This document shows, in pieces, positions 1 through 7,530 of a stretch of DNA of 64,000 bases. Location of the stretch: assembly GCF_050633145.1 (NCBI RefSeq), contig NZ_JBOEFY010000004.1:62001-126000 (forward strand). Direction: 5' to 3'. Under the pieces are notes generated by a model, which made no database searches, was not told the origin of the DNA, and worked only from the letters and a program-made list of their open reading frames with translations. Position numbers and translations under genes: made by a program. The DNA is from Kordia sp050633145. GTDB taxonomy: Bacteria > Bacteroidota > Bacteroidia > Flavobacteriales > Flavobacteriaceae. How positions within the stretch are numbered: the first letter of the stretch is position 1; each line of letters opens with the position of its first letter.

Positions 1-32
1 TTAGTGGAATTAATATATTTTTATATTAAAAA

Positions 33-60
33 AAGCTCCGAAATAAAATTACGAAGCTTT
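33..60 (-). terminator. Intrinsic terminator after the 315-aa unknown gene
   Basis: On the minus strand a stem AAAGCTTCG/CGGAGCTTT is followed by a run of T. It begins 5 bases past the stop codon of the gene at 65-1012. Confidence 0.7.
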
Positions 61-64
61 AATT

Positions 65-1012
65 TTAAGCTGCCAAATCACTATCATCATTATTGAAAAA
101 TGATTTTGCTATTTCTAAGGCTACTATTATCATAGATTCTCTTGTTGGGTAACCGTTCTCATAAGACAGTTTATTACTAACATTGATATTAGACTTAATT
201 TTAGATTTTTCTTTTATGTAGTATGTCTTACTTATGCCTTGATAATTGACTAAAAATGAAATTTCAATGCAACCCTGAGAAATACCAGGAATAAATATTA
301 AATCGTCAAATTCATAATTATTAGAAAATAAACTTAATAATATTTCTCTCTGCCTAATAAGATCTTCATTCTTTGACGGCTTAACAATTAACTCTGAGAT
401 ATTGTTCTTAAAAAAAGAGTTTATCTGTATATTTTTTGCCATTAAACCTGAAGAAAAACTTTTAAATTTTACTTGCTTAATTTTACCAAATCTCAAACCC
501 TCTATCATTTTTTTAAAATTTGAACTAGGAACGAAGGTACTTAAATAATCAGTATACCCTTTTATTTTTAAGAATTCGTTAAGAGCATTCAATAACACTG
601 TTTTAACTCCATGATTATTCTTTTTTTGCAGAATTAAATACCCATATTTAGAGCCTTTAGGAATGTAAAAGAGAAAGAGTAGCTTCCTAGCTTGCAAATG
701 CTTAGTATGTACGTCAAATAAAAGATTATTATTCTTATTATCTTTAACAAGCACCTCATCCCCTGTAAATCCAGATTCAAAATCTCCATAAACAATTCTT
801 TCTTTTAGACTAATTTTAGCCAACCTGTTTAAAGAAAAAGTTCGTGAGTTACCTTGTGGATCATAATATGACTTAATATTTTCCAATGTATAATCACAAA
901 ATTCTTTAATGACATGGATGAAATCCAAATATCCATTAAAACGACTTAAAACTTGCTCCTCTTTTCTCTTATTTAAAAGAGAAACTCTGTACGATATGTA
1001 TATAGTTTTCAT
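65..1012 (-). CDS. Uncharacterised 315-aa protein
   Basis: I do not recognise the family. The protein has no signal peptide or membrane helix, so it is probably cytoplasmic. It is rich in Lys, Asn and Phe. The N-terminus starts MKTIYISYRVSLLN, the middle (about 90-170) is mixed alpha/beta, and the end is acidic (NNDDSDLAA). It stands alone: a terminator follows directly and a separate candidate small RNA lies upstream on the other strand. The low-GC, Lys/Asn-rich composition would suit an accessory gene, possibly a defence or mobile-element protein, but nothing in the sequence proves that. The ATG is the first in frame after a stop-rich region. Confidence 0.7.
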   Translation of the reverse strand: MKTIYISYRVSLLNKRKEEQVLSRFNGYLDFIHVIKEFCDYTLENIKSYYDPQGNSRTFSLNRLAKISLKERIVYGDFESGFTGDEVLVKDNKNNNLLFDVHTKHLQARKLLFLFYIPKGSKYGYLILQKKNNHGVKTVLLNALNEFLKIKGYTDYLSTFVPSSNFKKMIEGLRFGKIKQVKFKSFSSGLMAKNIQINSFFKNNISELIVKPSKNEDLIRQREILLSLFSNNYEFDDLIFIPGISQGCIEISFLVNYQGISKTYYIKEKSKIKSNINVSNKLSYENGYPTRESMIIVALEIAKSFFNNDDSDLAA

Positions 1013-1079
1013 ACCTAATAATATTAATTTATTATTGGCTATAAACGCCTAACCAAATAGCGAAAGACATTTACCCTTA

Positions 1080-1110
1080 TTGGAAAAAACTATAAAATTC
1101 CGTATATTTG
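1080..1110 (+). promoter_or_regulatory. Bacteroidota-type promoter of a candidate small RNA
   Basis: TTG at 1080-1082, a 20-base spacer and TATATTTG at 1103-1110 match the Bacteroidota consensus TTG-N(17-23)-TAnnTTTG. No credible gene follows. The transcript would run into the terminator at 1212-1248. Confidence 0.6.
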
Positions 1111-1116
1111 TATAGA

Positions 1117-1248
1117 GAAAACACAGATGAAACAACCTTGTTTCTTCTATCAGTTTACATTAAATGATTTAGTTTGGCGACCAGACATTTATTGTAGTTT
1201 TTCCAAAAAGCAAAAGGGACATGTCTTCATGATCCCTTTTCTTTTATT
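1117..1248 (+). ncRNA. Candidate small RNA of about 130 nt
   Basis: This stretch lies between a good promoter (1080-1110) and an intrinsic terminator (1212-1248) in a 457-base gap without a convincing gene. A small hairpin GAAACAA/TTGTTTC sits near its 5' end (about 1128-1144). A 52-codon ATG frame from 1127 runs through the terminator stem, so a coding role is unlikely. I do not recognise a known RNA family. Confidence 0.4.
1212..1248 (+). terminator. Intrinsic terminator
   Basis: AAAAGGGA (1212-1219) pairs with TCCCTTTT (1233-1240). An inner CATG/CATG extends the stem after a one-base bulge, and a T-rich tract follows. It would end the candidate small RNA. Confidence 0.65.
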
Positions 1249-1403
1249 TATATATTTTTTAATTCATCTCAAAATATCAAATTAAATTACACCATTCCTA
1301 TTTTTAACATCTACATTTTATTTACTGTATCTCTTAAAACGTCAAAGTTATTGTTTTTTTTTGACAATTTCAAGCTTAGATTACTTTTTTAACATAAATT
1401 CAT

Positions 1404-1438
1404 AAAAAAAGAGGCTTTAGAAACACTAAAACCTCTTA
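1404..1438 (-). terminator. Terminator of the keto acid dehydrogenase E1 gene
   Basis: On the minus strand AAGAGGTTTTAG pairs with CTAAAGCCTCTT (one mismatch) and is followed by seven T. It lies about 30 bases past the stop of the E1 gene. Confidence 0.75.
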
Positions 1439-1469
1439 TCACTATTTGTAATGTAAGTTATTGATTAAC

Positions 1470-3542
1470 TTAATAATTCATCAGCTCCTCAATTTTCGCT
1501 TTTACTTTTTCTGTAGATGGAATCATCGTTTGTTCCAATGTACTGTTTAGTGGAATTGCCGGCATATTTTCAGAACCAATAATCATTACTGGTGCATCTA
1601 AATATTTGAAACATTTTTCTTGAATCATTCCGCATAATGCTCTTGCAAACGAATTGTTTACAGGTTCTTCTGTAACGACTAAACATTTTCCTGTTTTCTT
1701 TACAGACTCAATAATAGCTTCTTCATCTAATGGAAATAAGGTACGTAAATCTATGATTTCAATGTTTTCACGTTGTCCTTCTGAAGCGTTCATTGCCCAA
1801 TGTGTTCCCATTCCGTAGGTAATCATCGTCATGGTTTCTTGATCGTCTTTCTTCCAAATTTCTTGTAGTACATTTGCTTTTCCAAATGGTAACATATAAT
1901 CTTCTGATGGTTCTACCGAAGTTGCGCCTTTAGTTCCTGGCACTTTTGACCAATACAATCCTTTGTGCTCTAAGATTACTACGGGATTTGGATCGTGATA
2001 GGCAGCTTTCATCAAACCTTTTAAATCGGCTCCGTTGCTTGGATATGCAATTTTAATTCCTCTAATGTTTGTTAGTACAGATTCTACTGAAGATGAATGA
2101 TACGGTCCGCCACTTCCATAAGCACCAATTGGCACACGAAGAATCATGGAAACTGGCCATTTTCCGTTTGATAAGTAACACGAACGACTTACCTCTGTAA
2201 ATAACTGATTGAGTCCTGGCCAAATATAATCAGCAAACTGAACCTCCACAATTGGCTTTAATCCAACTGCACTCATTCCTACTGTAGAACCTACAATAAA
2301 GGCTTCTTGAATTGGTGTATTGAATACACGATCGTCACCAAATTTTTGTGCCAGCGTTGCCGCTTCACGGAAAACTCCTCCTAAACGTCCACCAACATCT
2401 TGTCCGTATAATAAAGATTCTTTGTGTTCGCGCATGATTTCTTCCACTGCGAATAATGCACAATCTACCATGACTACTTTTTCTTCACGTTCAGGACTTC
2501 GCTCTCCTACTTCTGAAGTTACAGGAGTTGGAGCAAAATCGTGTGTAAATAAATCTGCTGGCGTTGGATCTTCTGCTTGAACAGCTTCGTCAAAGTCTGC
2601 CTTTACTTTTGCAATTGCGGCTGCTTCTATTTTGTCTACAGCTTCCGCTGAAAAGCCATTGTCTAGTAATTGTTGTTTGATTACTGGATACGGATCACGC
2701 GAACGCGCTTCTTCCAAATCGTCTCGATACCATTCCATTCGCACACCAGATGTATGGTGATTTAACAATGGAACTTTGGCATGTACTAAGATTGGGCGAC
2801 GTTCCTCTCGAATGGTTTTGATCACCTTTTCAAGTGTTTCGTAGCTTTCTATAAAGTTAGCACCATCAATTGAAACGGCATCTAAACCTATAAAACCTTC
2901 TGCATATTCTGCGGCATTTTGTGCTCTGGTTTCTGCGGCATTCGCCGAAATATCCCAACCGTTATCTTGTACTAAGTATAATATTGGCAATTGTTTTAAG
3001 GCTGCCATTTGAAACGCTTCTGCAATTTCTCCTTCTGTAACCGATGCATCACCTAACGAACAAACCGTAATTGGATTTAAATCGCGTGTATCATCAAATG
3101 GGGAATCTTTTGCAGCTTGGTCTTCTATTCCTTGTAATTCTTTGTATTGCATTCCCATGGCAGTACCAGTTGCTGGAATGGTTTGCATTCCTGTAGCTGA
3201 GGACTGATGTGGAATTTTTGGTTTATCCGCATCTTTTAAACTTGGATGCGAATAATAGGTACGTCCACCCGAAAAAGGATCGTCTTTTTTAGCGAGTAAT
3301 TGCAACATTAAATCGTACGGACGCATTCCGATAGATAGCAACATGGCATCATCACGGTAATATGGAAACGCATAATCTTGTGGTACTAATTGCATTCCCA
3401 ACGCACACTGAATGGCTTCATGTCCACGTGACGTTGCATGCACATATTTGGAAACTTGCTTGAAGTTGTCTTCGTATAATGTTGCCATTGCTTTGGCAGT
3501 GCAGAGCAATGAAAATCCTTTTTGTAGTGTATTTTTATTCAT
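1470..3542 (-). CDS. 2-oxoacid dehydrogenase E1, fused alpha and beta subunits
   Basis: Thiamine-diphosphate-dependent E1 component of a 2-oxoacid dehydrogenase, most likely the branched-chain 2-oxoisovalerate complex. At 690 aa it carries the alpha subunit in about residues 1-330, including the ThDP motif region GDASVTEGEIAEAFQ, and the transketolase-like beta subunit in about 350-690. Other members of the family use separate E1 alpha and beta chains; the fused form is common in Bacteroidota. IlvE and the E2 gene lie upstream on the same strand, which supports the branched-chain assignment. The spacing is wide (453 bases to ilvE) and filled with repeats, so each gene may be transcribed on its own. 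No E3 (lipoamide dehydrogenase) gene is in the window. A terminator follows the gene. Confidence 0.9.
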   Translation of the reverse strand: MNKNTLQKGFSLLCTAKAMATLYEDNFKQVSKYVHATSRGHEAIQCALGMQLVPQDYAFPYYRDDAMLLSIGMRPYDLMLQLLAKKDDPFSGGRTYYSHPSLKDADKPKIPHQSSATGMQTIPATGTAMGMQYKELQGIEDQAAKDSPFDDTRDLNPITVCSLGDASVTEGEIAEAFQMAALKQLPILYLVQDNGWDISANAAETRAQNAAEYAEGFIGLDAVSIDGANFIESYETLEKVIKTIREERRPILVHAKVPLLNHHTSGVRMEWYRDDLEEARSRDPYPVIKQQLLDNGFSAEAVDKIEAAAIAKVKADFDEAVQAEDPTPADLFTHDFAPTPVTSEVGERSPEREEKVVMVDCALFAVEEIMREHKESLLYGQDVGGRLGGVFREAATLAQKFGDDRVFNTPIQEAFIVGSTVGMSAVGLKPIVEVQFADYIWPGLNQLFTEVSRSCYLSNGKWPVSMILRVPIGAYGSGGPYHSSSVESVLTNIRGIKIAYPSNGADLKGLMKAAYHDPNPVVILEHKGLYWSKVPGTKGATSVEPSEDYMLPFGKANVLQEIWKKDDQETMTMITYGMGTHWAMNASEGQRENIEIIDLRTLFPLDEEAIIESVKKTGKCLVVTEEPVNNSFARALCGMIQEKCFKYLDAPVMIIGSENMPAIPLNSTLEQTMIPSTEKVKAKIEELMNY

Positions 3543-3620
3543 ATTTCTTTAGTAGTGAGATATTAGTAGTGAGAATTGAGAGCGTTTCACAACTAATGCC
3601 TCATATCTTTTTATACATTT

Positions 3621-3806
3621 TACTTCAAAGTACTTCTCGATACAATTTTCTTTGAAAATCACTCGAAGTGACGTTTTATTATTTAGTAATGAGTTTTAGT
3701 AGTGAGTATTGGGATACTTTCACAGCTAATTTCTCATTTCATTTTACCTTTTTGTTTCAAAGCCTTCTCGATATAAATTTGTTTCACAAATTCACTCGAA
3801 GTGACG
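3621..3806. repeat. Two copies of an interspersed inverted-repeat element
   Basis: Two copies (about 3621-3676 and 3756-3806) share the ends TACTTCTCGATA (second copy diverged) and ACTCGAAGTGACG around a variable inner stem. The same family occurs in many other gene gaps in this window. The rest of the 453-base gap 3543-3995 holds the GCGTTAGCGATTGAGG repeat and no credible gene. An open frame at 3668-3886 on the plus strand is made of repeat sequence. Confidence 0.7.
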
Positions 3807-3910
3807 CTTTGTTATTCTCAGTTTTATGTGTGATACCGAGTCAAGCTCGGCATGACGATTTTTGCTTTGAAACTTCTCAATACTAACATCTCAATACTCA
3901 ATACTATTTC

Positions 3911-3995
3911 GCGTTAGCGATTGAGGCGGCATCCTTTTTTTTTAAAAAAAGATATAGCCGAAAGCGCGACCCGCTAGGGAAACGCCCAAATTGTT
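3911..3995. repeat. GGGCGTT...GCTTTCGGC repeat abutting the ilvE stop
   Basis: On the plus strand it runs from GCGTTAGCGATTGAGG to CCGAAAGCGCGACCC and AACGCCCAAATT. Two more copies end in the same way next to the stop codons of paaJ (29511-29631) and paaE (37388-37541). The centre has paired T and A runs. It may act as a 3' RNA structure or terminator for ilvE. Confidence 0.65.
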
Positions 3996-5060
3996 TTATT
4001 CTGAAACAGCAACCATCCAGTTATGTTTGTCTTCTAGTTTTCCTGCGCGAACTCCGTTGATGGTATCCATGACTAGTTGCCCTACAGGACTTTCGTCAGA
4101 TACATAAATTTCCTGATCTTTGTAACCGATTGCCTGAATCATAGCGATTCCGACTGCAGTTCCTGTTCCAAACGCTTCTTGTAAAGTTCCGTTTGCAGCA
4201 GCTTCTTTTATTTCAGAAAGTTTGATTGGACGTTGCTCAACTTCGTAACCGTTGTCTTCTAAAATGGTAATGACACTTTTACGTGTAATTCCGTCTAGAA
4301 TTGCTCCATCTAAACTTGGTGTGATGAATTTTCCATCGATTTTGAAGAAGATATTCATTGTTCCTACTTCCTGAATGTATTCAAATTCGTGTGCATCTAA
4401 CCATAATACTTGGTCGAATCCTTTTGATTTTGCAATTTCTGTTGGACGAATTGCTGCTGCATAGTTTCCTGCTGCTTTTGCTTCTCCAGTTCCACCTTCT
4501 GCTGCACGAATGTATTTTGTTTCTGCGTATAGTTTGATACGTTTTGTAAAGAATGGACCTGCTGGCGATGCAATGATGATAAAGTGATAACTTGTGGCTG
4601 CACGCATTCCGATGAATGGTTCAGTTGCATACATGAATGGGCGCAAGTATAAGGCACTTCCTTGTTGTGGCGGAATCCAACCACGTTCCATGTCTACAAT
4701 TTTCTTAAGTCCTTCTACGAATAGATCTTCTGGAAATTCTGGCATTCCCATACGACGTGCGCTAAAGTTTAAGCGTTTTGCATTTTCTTCTGGACGAAAT
4801 AGTAACGGTTCTCCTTCTCCATTTACCGTAGCTTTCATTCCTTCAAATATTGCTTGTCCATAATGCAATGCCATGGCTGCTGGATGCGTTGGAATCATTC
4901 CTAAAGGTTGAATTTTTGGTGTTTGCCAAGCGCTATCCTCATACGAACAGATAAACATGTGATCGGTAAAGGTTCTTCCTAATGGAATGTTATCAAAATC
5001 GAGTTTTGAAACGTTTGATGCTGCTGCTTTAGTGATTTCTATCGTATGTGTTTGTACCAT
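3996..5060 (-). CDS. ilvE: Branched-chain amino acid aminotransferase
   Basis: PLP-dependent fold-type IV aminotransferase that interconverts Val, Leu and Ile with their 2-oxoacids, using 2-oxoglutarate/glutamate in the cytoplasm. The 354-aa length is normal for the class. Visible family features are the N-terminal GQAIFEGMKA, the active-site lysine region GEAKAAGNYAA, and the C-terminal EAFGTGTAVGI loop that binds the PLP phosphate. The gene sits between E2 (upstream) and E1 (downstream) of a 2-oxoacid dehydrogenase on the same strand, so transamination and oxidative decarboxylation of branched-chain substrates are encoded together. A repeat element abuts the stop codon. Confidence 0.93.
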   Translation of the reverse strand: MVQTHTIEITKAAASNVSKLDFDNIPLGRTFTDHMFICSYEDSAWQTPKIQPLGMIPTHPAAMALHYGQAIFEGMKATVNGEGEPLLFRPEENAKRLNFSARRMGMPEFPEDLFVEGLKKIVDMERGWIPPQQGSALYLRPFMYATEPFIGMRAATSYHFIIIASPAGPFFTKRIKLYAETKYIRAAEGGTGEAKAAGNYAAAIRPTEIAKSKGFDQVLWLDAHEFEYIQEVGTMNIFFKIDGKFITPSLDGAILDGITRKSVITILEDNGYEVEQRPIKLSEIKEAAANGTLQEAFGTGTAVGIAMIQAIGYKDQEIYVSDESPVGQLVMDTINGVRAGKLEDKHNWMVAVSE

Positions 5061-5143
5061 TTTTTTTAGTTGTTTTTAGGTCGCTTTGCTCCTGTTCTCG
5101 GTTTGTCGCTGCGCTCTGTTTTTTGGGTTTAGGGGATTTTTTG

Positions 5144-5171
5144 TTGTTTGTTGTTTGTTGTTTGTTGTTTG
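5144..5171. repeat. Heptamer microsatellite (TTGTTTG)x4
   Basis: Four exact tandem copies of TTGTTTG, with partial copies on both sides, lie about 85 bases upstream of the ilvE start. Copy-number change here could alter spacing in the ilvE upstream region. Confidence 0.8.
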
Positions 5172-5220
5172 TTAAGTTGTTCTTTTCAATTTAAAAACAC
5201 AGCATTCAGCATTTATAATT

Positions 5221-5275
5221 TCAAAGTACTTCTCGACACTAAATTTTTGCAGAATTTCACTCGAAGTGACGTTCA
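5221..5275. repeat. Interspersed inverted-repeat element
   Basis: This copy has the ends AAAGTACTTCTCGA and TCACTCGAAGTGACG, like the copies at 3621-3806. It lies between the E2 stop and the ilvE start. Confidence 0.7.
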
Positions 5276-5303
5276 GTTTCAAATTCAAATTCGAGTTCAA
5301 ATT

Positions 5304-6611
5304 CTATATCTTTCTATTCGGATCGAATTCTTCTAGGTAATCACCTACTTTTCTTAGGAATGATCCGCCAAGATATCCATCAACGACTCTATGGTCAAAT
5401 GATAAGGATAGATACATCATGCTACGAATAGCAATTTCATCTCCTTTTTCAGTTGTGATGACTTCTGGGCGTTTTTTGATAATTCCTAGTGCTAGAATTG
5501 CAACTTCTGGTTGATTGATGATTGGTGTTCCCATTAAGCTTCCAAAAGTTCCTACATTCGAAATGGTGAATGTACTTCCTTGAATTTCTTCAGGTTTTAG
5601 TTTGTTTTCGCGAGAAGCATTTGCTAAGTGATTTACCTCAGCAGCCAAACCTTTTAAGTTTTTCTCGTCTGCATTTCTTACCACAGGAACAATTAAGTTT
5701 CCGCTTGGTAACGCAGTTGCCATTCCTATGTTGATGTCTTTACGTTCTATGATTTTCTTTCCATCTTCCGATACCGAAGCATTGATTCCTGGGAAGTCAA
5801 TAACCGCTTTTGCAACCGCTTCTACAAATAGTGGTGTAAATGTAAGTCGTTGATTGTATTTTTCTTGGAAAGGAATTTTGTTTGCATTTCGCCAGTTTAC
5901 CATGTTTGTTACATCAATTTCGATGTATGCGGTAACGTGTGGAGAAGTGTGTTTTGAATACACCATGTGATCGGCGATCATTTTTCGCATGCGATCCATT
6001 TCTACCACATTGTCATGACCTTCTACATATTTTATTGGAGGCGGATTGTAACTACTTTTCGTTACTTTAGGTTGTGCTTGCGGACGACTTGCTAATGGAT
6101 ATTGTCTGTTTTTTAAGTAATTGAATACATCGCTTTTACGAATACGTCCACCTTCACCTGTTCCAGGAACGCTTTGCACTTCCTCGATAGTCATGTTTTC
6201 CTTTTTCGCAATGCTTACAATTAACGGAGATAAGAACGCATCAGGATTTCGCACATATTCAGTGTGTTGAATTTTGGATTCTGAATTGATTGAAGTTTTT
6301 TCTTTTGGCTCCTTTGCTGTTTCAATTTCAAGTTCATCATTCGATATTCCCTGTTCGATATTCGATATTTCAGAAGCTTCAATTAGCGCAATAATTTCAC
6401 CAACAGGCACAATATCGTTTGGCTGAAAACGAATTTCGGTAATGACACCTGTACATGGTGATGGCACTTCAGAATCTACTTTATCTGTTGCTACTTCTAA
6501 AATGGTTTCTTCAATTTCAATCGTATCTCCAACATTTTTTAGCCAACTTATGATTGTGGCTTCCGAGATACTTTCTCCCATTTTGGGCATTTTCAGGGGT
6601 ATTATTGGCAT
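5304..6611 (-). CDS. Dihydrolipoamide acyltransferase (E2) of a 2-oxoacid dehydrogenase
   Basis: Lipoate-bearing E2 core that transfers the acyl group from E1 to CoA. The 435 aa hold an N-terminal lipoyl domain (about 1-78, lipoylated Lys in EVATDKVDSEV), a Pro/Glu-rich linker, a peripheral subunit-binding domain (about 127-167, PGTGEGGRIRKSDV) and the C-terminal catalytic domain (about 200-435) with the active-site motif SFDHRVVDG. There is one lipoyl domain, as expected for branched-chain or 2-oxoglutarate complexes. Together with ilvE and the fused E1 downstream, the branched-chain complex is the best fit. The start MPIIPLKMPKMGE is typical of the family and is served by a promoter-like TATTTTTG about 47 bases upstream. 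Confidence 0.9.
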   Translation of the reverse strand: MPIIPLKMPKMGESISEATIISWLKNVGDTIEIEETILEVATDKVDSEVPSPCTGVITEIRFQPNDIVPVGEIIALIEASEISNIEQGISNDELEIETAKEPKEKTSINSESKIQHTEYVRNPDAFLSPLIVSIAKKENMTIEEVQSVPGTGEGGRIRKSDVFNYLKNRQYPLASRPQAQPKVTKSSYNPPPIKYVEGHDNVVEMDRMRKMIADHMVYSKHTSPHVTAYIEIDVTNMVNWRNANKIPFQEKYNQRLTFTPLFVEAVAKAVIDFPGINASVSEDGKKIIERKDINIGMATALPSGNLIVPVVRNADEKNLKGLAAEVNHLANASRENKLKPEEIQGSTFTISNVGTFGSLMGTPIINQPEVAILALGIIKKRPEVITTEKGDEIAIRSMMYLSLSFDHRVVDGYLGGSFLRKVGDYLEEFDPNRKI

Positions 6612-6657
6612 GAGCGTGTATTTTACTGTTTATTCTTGCTTTGAAGCAAAAAACGAA

Positions 6658-6665
6658 CAAAAATA
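6658..6665 (-). promoter_or_regulatory. Candidate -7 promoter box of the E2 gene
   Basis: The minus strand reads TATTTTTG, an exact TAnnTTTG box, giving a leader of about 40 bases before the E2 start at 6611. No clear TTG box is seen at the usual distance. The divergent lrp gene begins at 6804. Confidence 0.45.
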
Positions 6666-6803
6666 CTTATTTCCAACCTTATTAGAATTAATACACTACA
6701 ACTGATTCTTATTTGCAGTGTTTTTTTCTTTATTTTAGCTTTTTAAATACTTTTTATTCTTTTATAGTTCTTCTATAAAGGCATATACGAAAATTTTATC
6801 TTT

Positions 6804-7280
6804 ATGAGTTTAAGATTAGATCAAATCGATTTTAAGATTTTGAAGTTACTTCAAGAGAATAGTAATCGTACCACCAAAAGTTTGGCAGAAGAACTTCAAA
6901 TGTCCACTACTCCTGTTTTTGAAAGAATCAAAAAACTTGAAAAAGAAGGATATATTGACCAATATGTAGCGTTATTGAATGCTAAGAAATTGGGATTGAA
7001 GCAAACCGTTTTTATTGGAATTACTTTGCAAGGACATACACGTAGTTATTTGGAAAAGTTTGTAAAACAGATTAATGATTTTCCAGAAGTGGTAGAATGT
7101 CATCGTGTAACAGGAAACTTTGATTATTTGTTAAAATTGACTGTAGAAGATGTAGAAGCATACGAGAAATTTATTATTACAAAGTTAACTTTATTACCTT
7201 ATTTGGGAAGTGTTCAAAGCTATATTGCCTTGTCAAAAGGAAAGCAAACACATCAGTTAAATTTGGAAGGTTTGCTCTAA
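6804..7280 (+). CDS. Lrp/AsnC family transcriptional regulator
   Basis: Feast/famine DNA-binding regulator of 158 aa, the usual length for the family. The N-terminal winged helix-turn-helix (about 5-62, LAEELQMSTTPVFERIKKLE) is followed by a C-terminal ligand-binding RAM domain (about 68-150, with VVECHRVTGNFDYLLKL). It is divergent from the E2/ilvE/E1 genes across 192 bases, so it may control branched-chain amino acid catabolism in response to an amino acid. It could equally act on the amino acid operon downstream (7531-12481). The target is inference. Confidence 0.9.
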   Translation: MSLRLDQIDFKILKLLQENSNRTTKSLAEELQMSTTPVFERIKKLEKEGYIDQYVALLNAKKLGLKQTVFIGITLQGHTRSYLEKFVKQINDFPEVVECHRVTGNFDYLLKLTVEDVEAYEKFIITKLTLLPYLGSVQSYIALSKGKQTHQLNLEGLL

Positions 7281-7342
7281 TAATTCTTCTTCATATTCGC
7301 TTCCTAAGTAAAAAATATTTTATAGTCATTTATTTTTTTTTA

Positions 7343-7350
7343 TATATTTG
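7343..7350 (+). promoter_or_regulatory. Candidate -7 box for a structured RNA
   Basis: TATATTTG matches TAnnTTTG exactly, but I find no clear TTG box 17-23 bases upstream. Transcription would start near 7357 and cover the structured region 7383-7500. Confidence 0.45.
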
Positions 7351-7356
7351 CACTAT

Positions 7357-7500
7357 TGAAATTTAGTAATCAGCGCATTACACACTTGTTTTTCAACTTT
7401 AAGGAAGACTATTGGAAAGATAAGTGAGATTTCTACGGAAAACCTCCGTATACCTTAAATCAATAAAATTTGATTTTGGTGTACGGAGGTTTTTTTATTT
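7357..7500 (+). ncRNA. Structured leader or small RNA with alternative hairpins and a terminator
   Basis: A 12-bp stem (two G-T pairs) joins 7383-7394 (CACTTGTTTTTC) to 7415-7426 (GAAAGATAAGTG). After it, TACGGA (7434-7439) can pair with TCCGTA (7445-7450). That pairing excludes the strong terminator stem CCTCCGTATACC (7443-7454) / GGTGTACGGAGG (7478-7489), which is followed by seven T. This is the layout of an attenuator or riboswitch ahead of the peptidase/amino acid operon, or of a free-standing small RNA. I do not recognise the class. Confidence 0.5.
7441..7497 (+). terminator. Strong intrinsic terminator upstream of the M28 peptidase gene
   Basis: AACCTCCGTATACC pairs with GGTGTACGGAGGTT (one mismatch) around a 23-base loop, then a T run. 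It ends 34 bases before the ATG at 7531. Confidence 0.8.
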
Positions 7501-7530
7501 CTAATTATTAATACTTTGAATCTAAATTGT

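Noticed and set aside
1127..1285. 52-codon frame starting MKQPCFFYQF in the first gene gap
   Set aside because: It runs through the terminator stem at 1212-1240, has no leader signal and no family resemblance. A non-coding RNA explains the region better.
3668..3886. 72-aa frame on the plus strand
   Set aside because: It consists of interspersed repeat sequence on both sides and has no coding character.
5144..5171. Origin-like iterons in the heptamer run
   Set aside because: The run is a simple microsatellite, with no replication gene or DnaA-like boxes near it.
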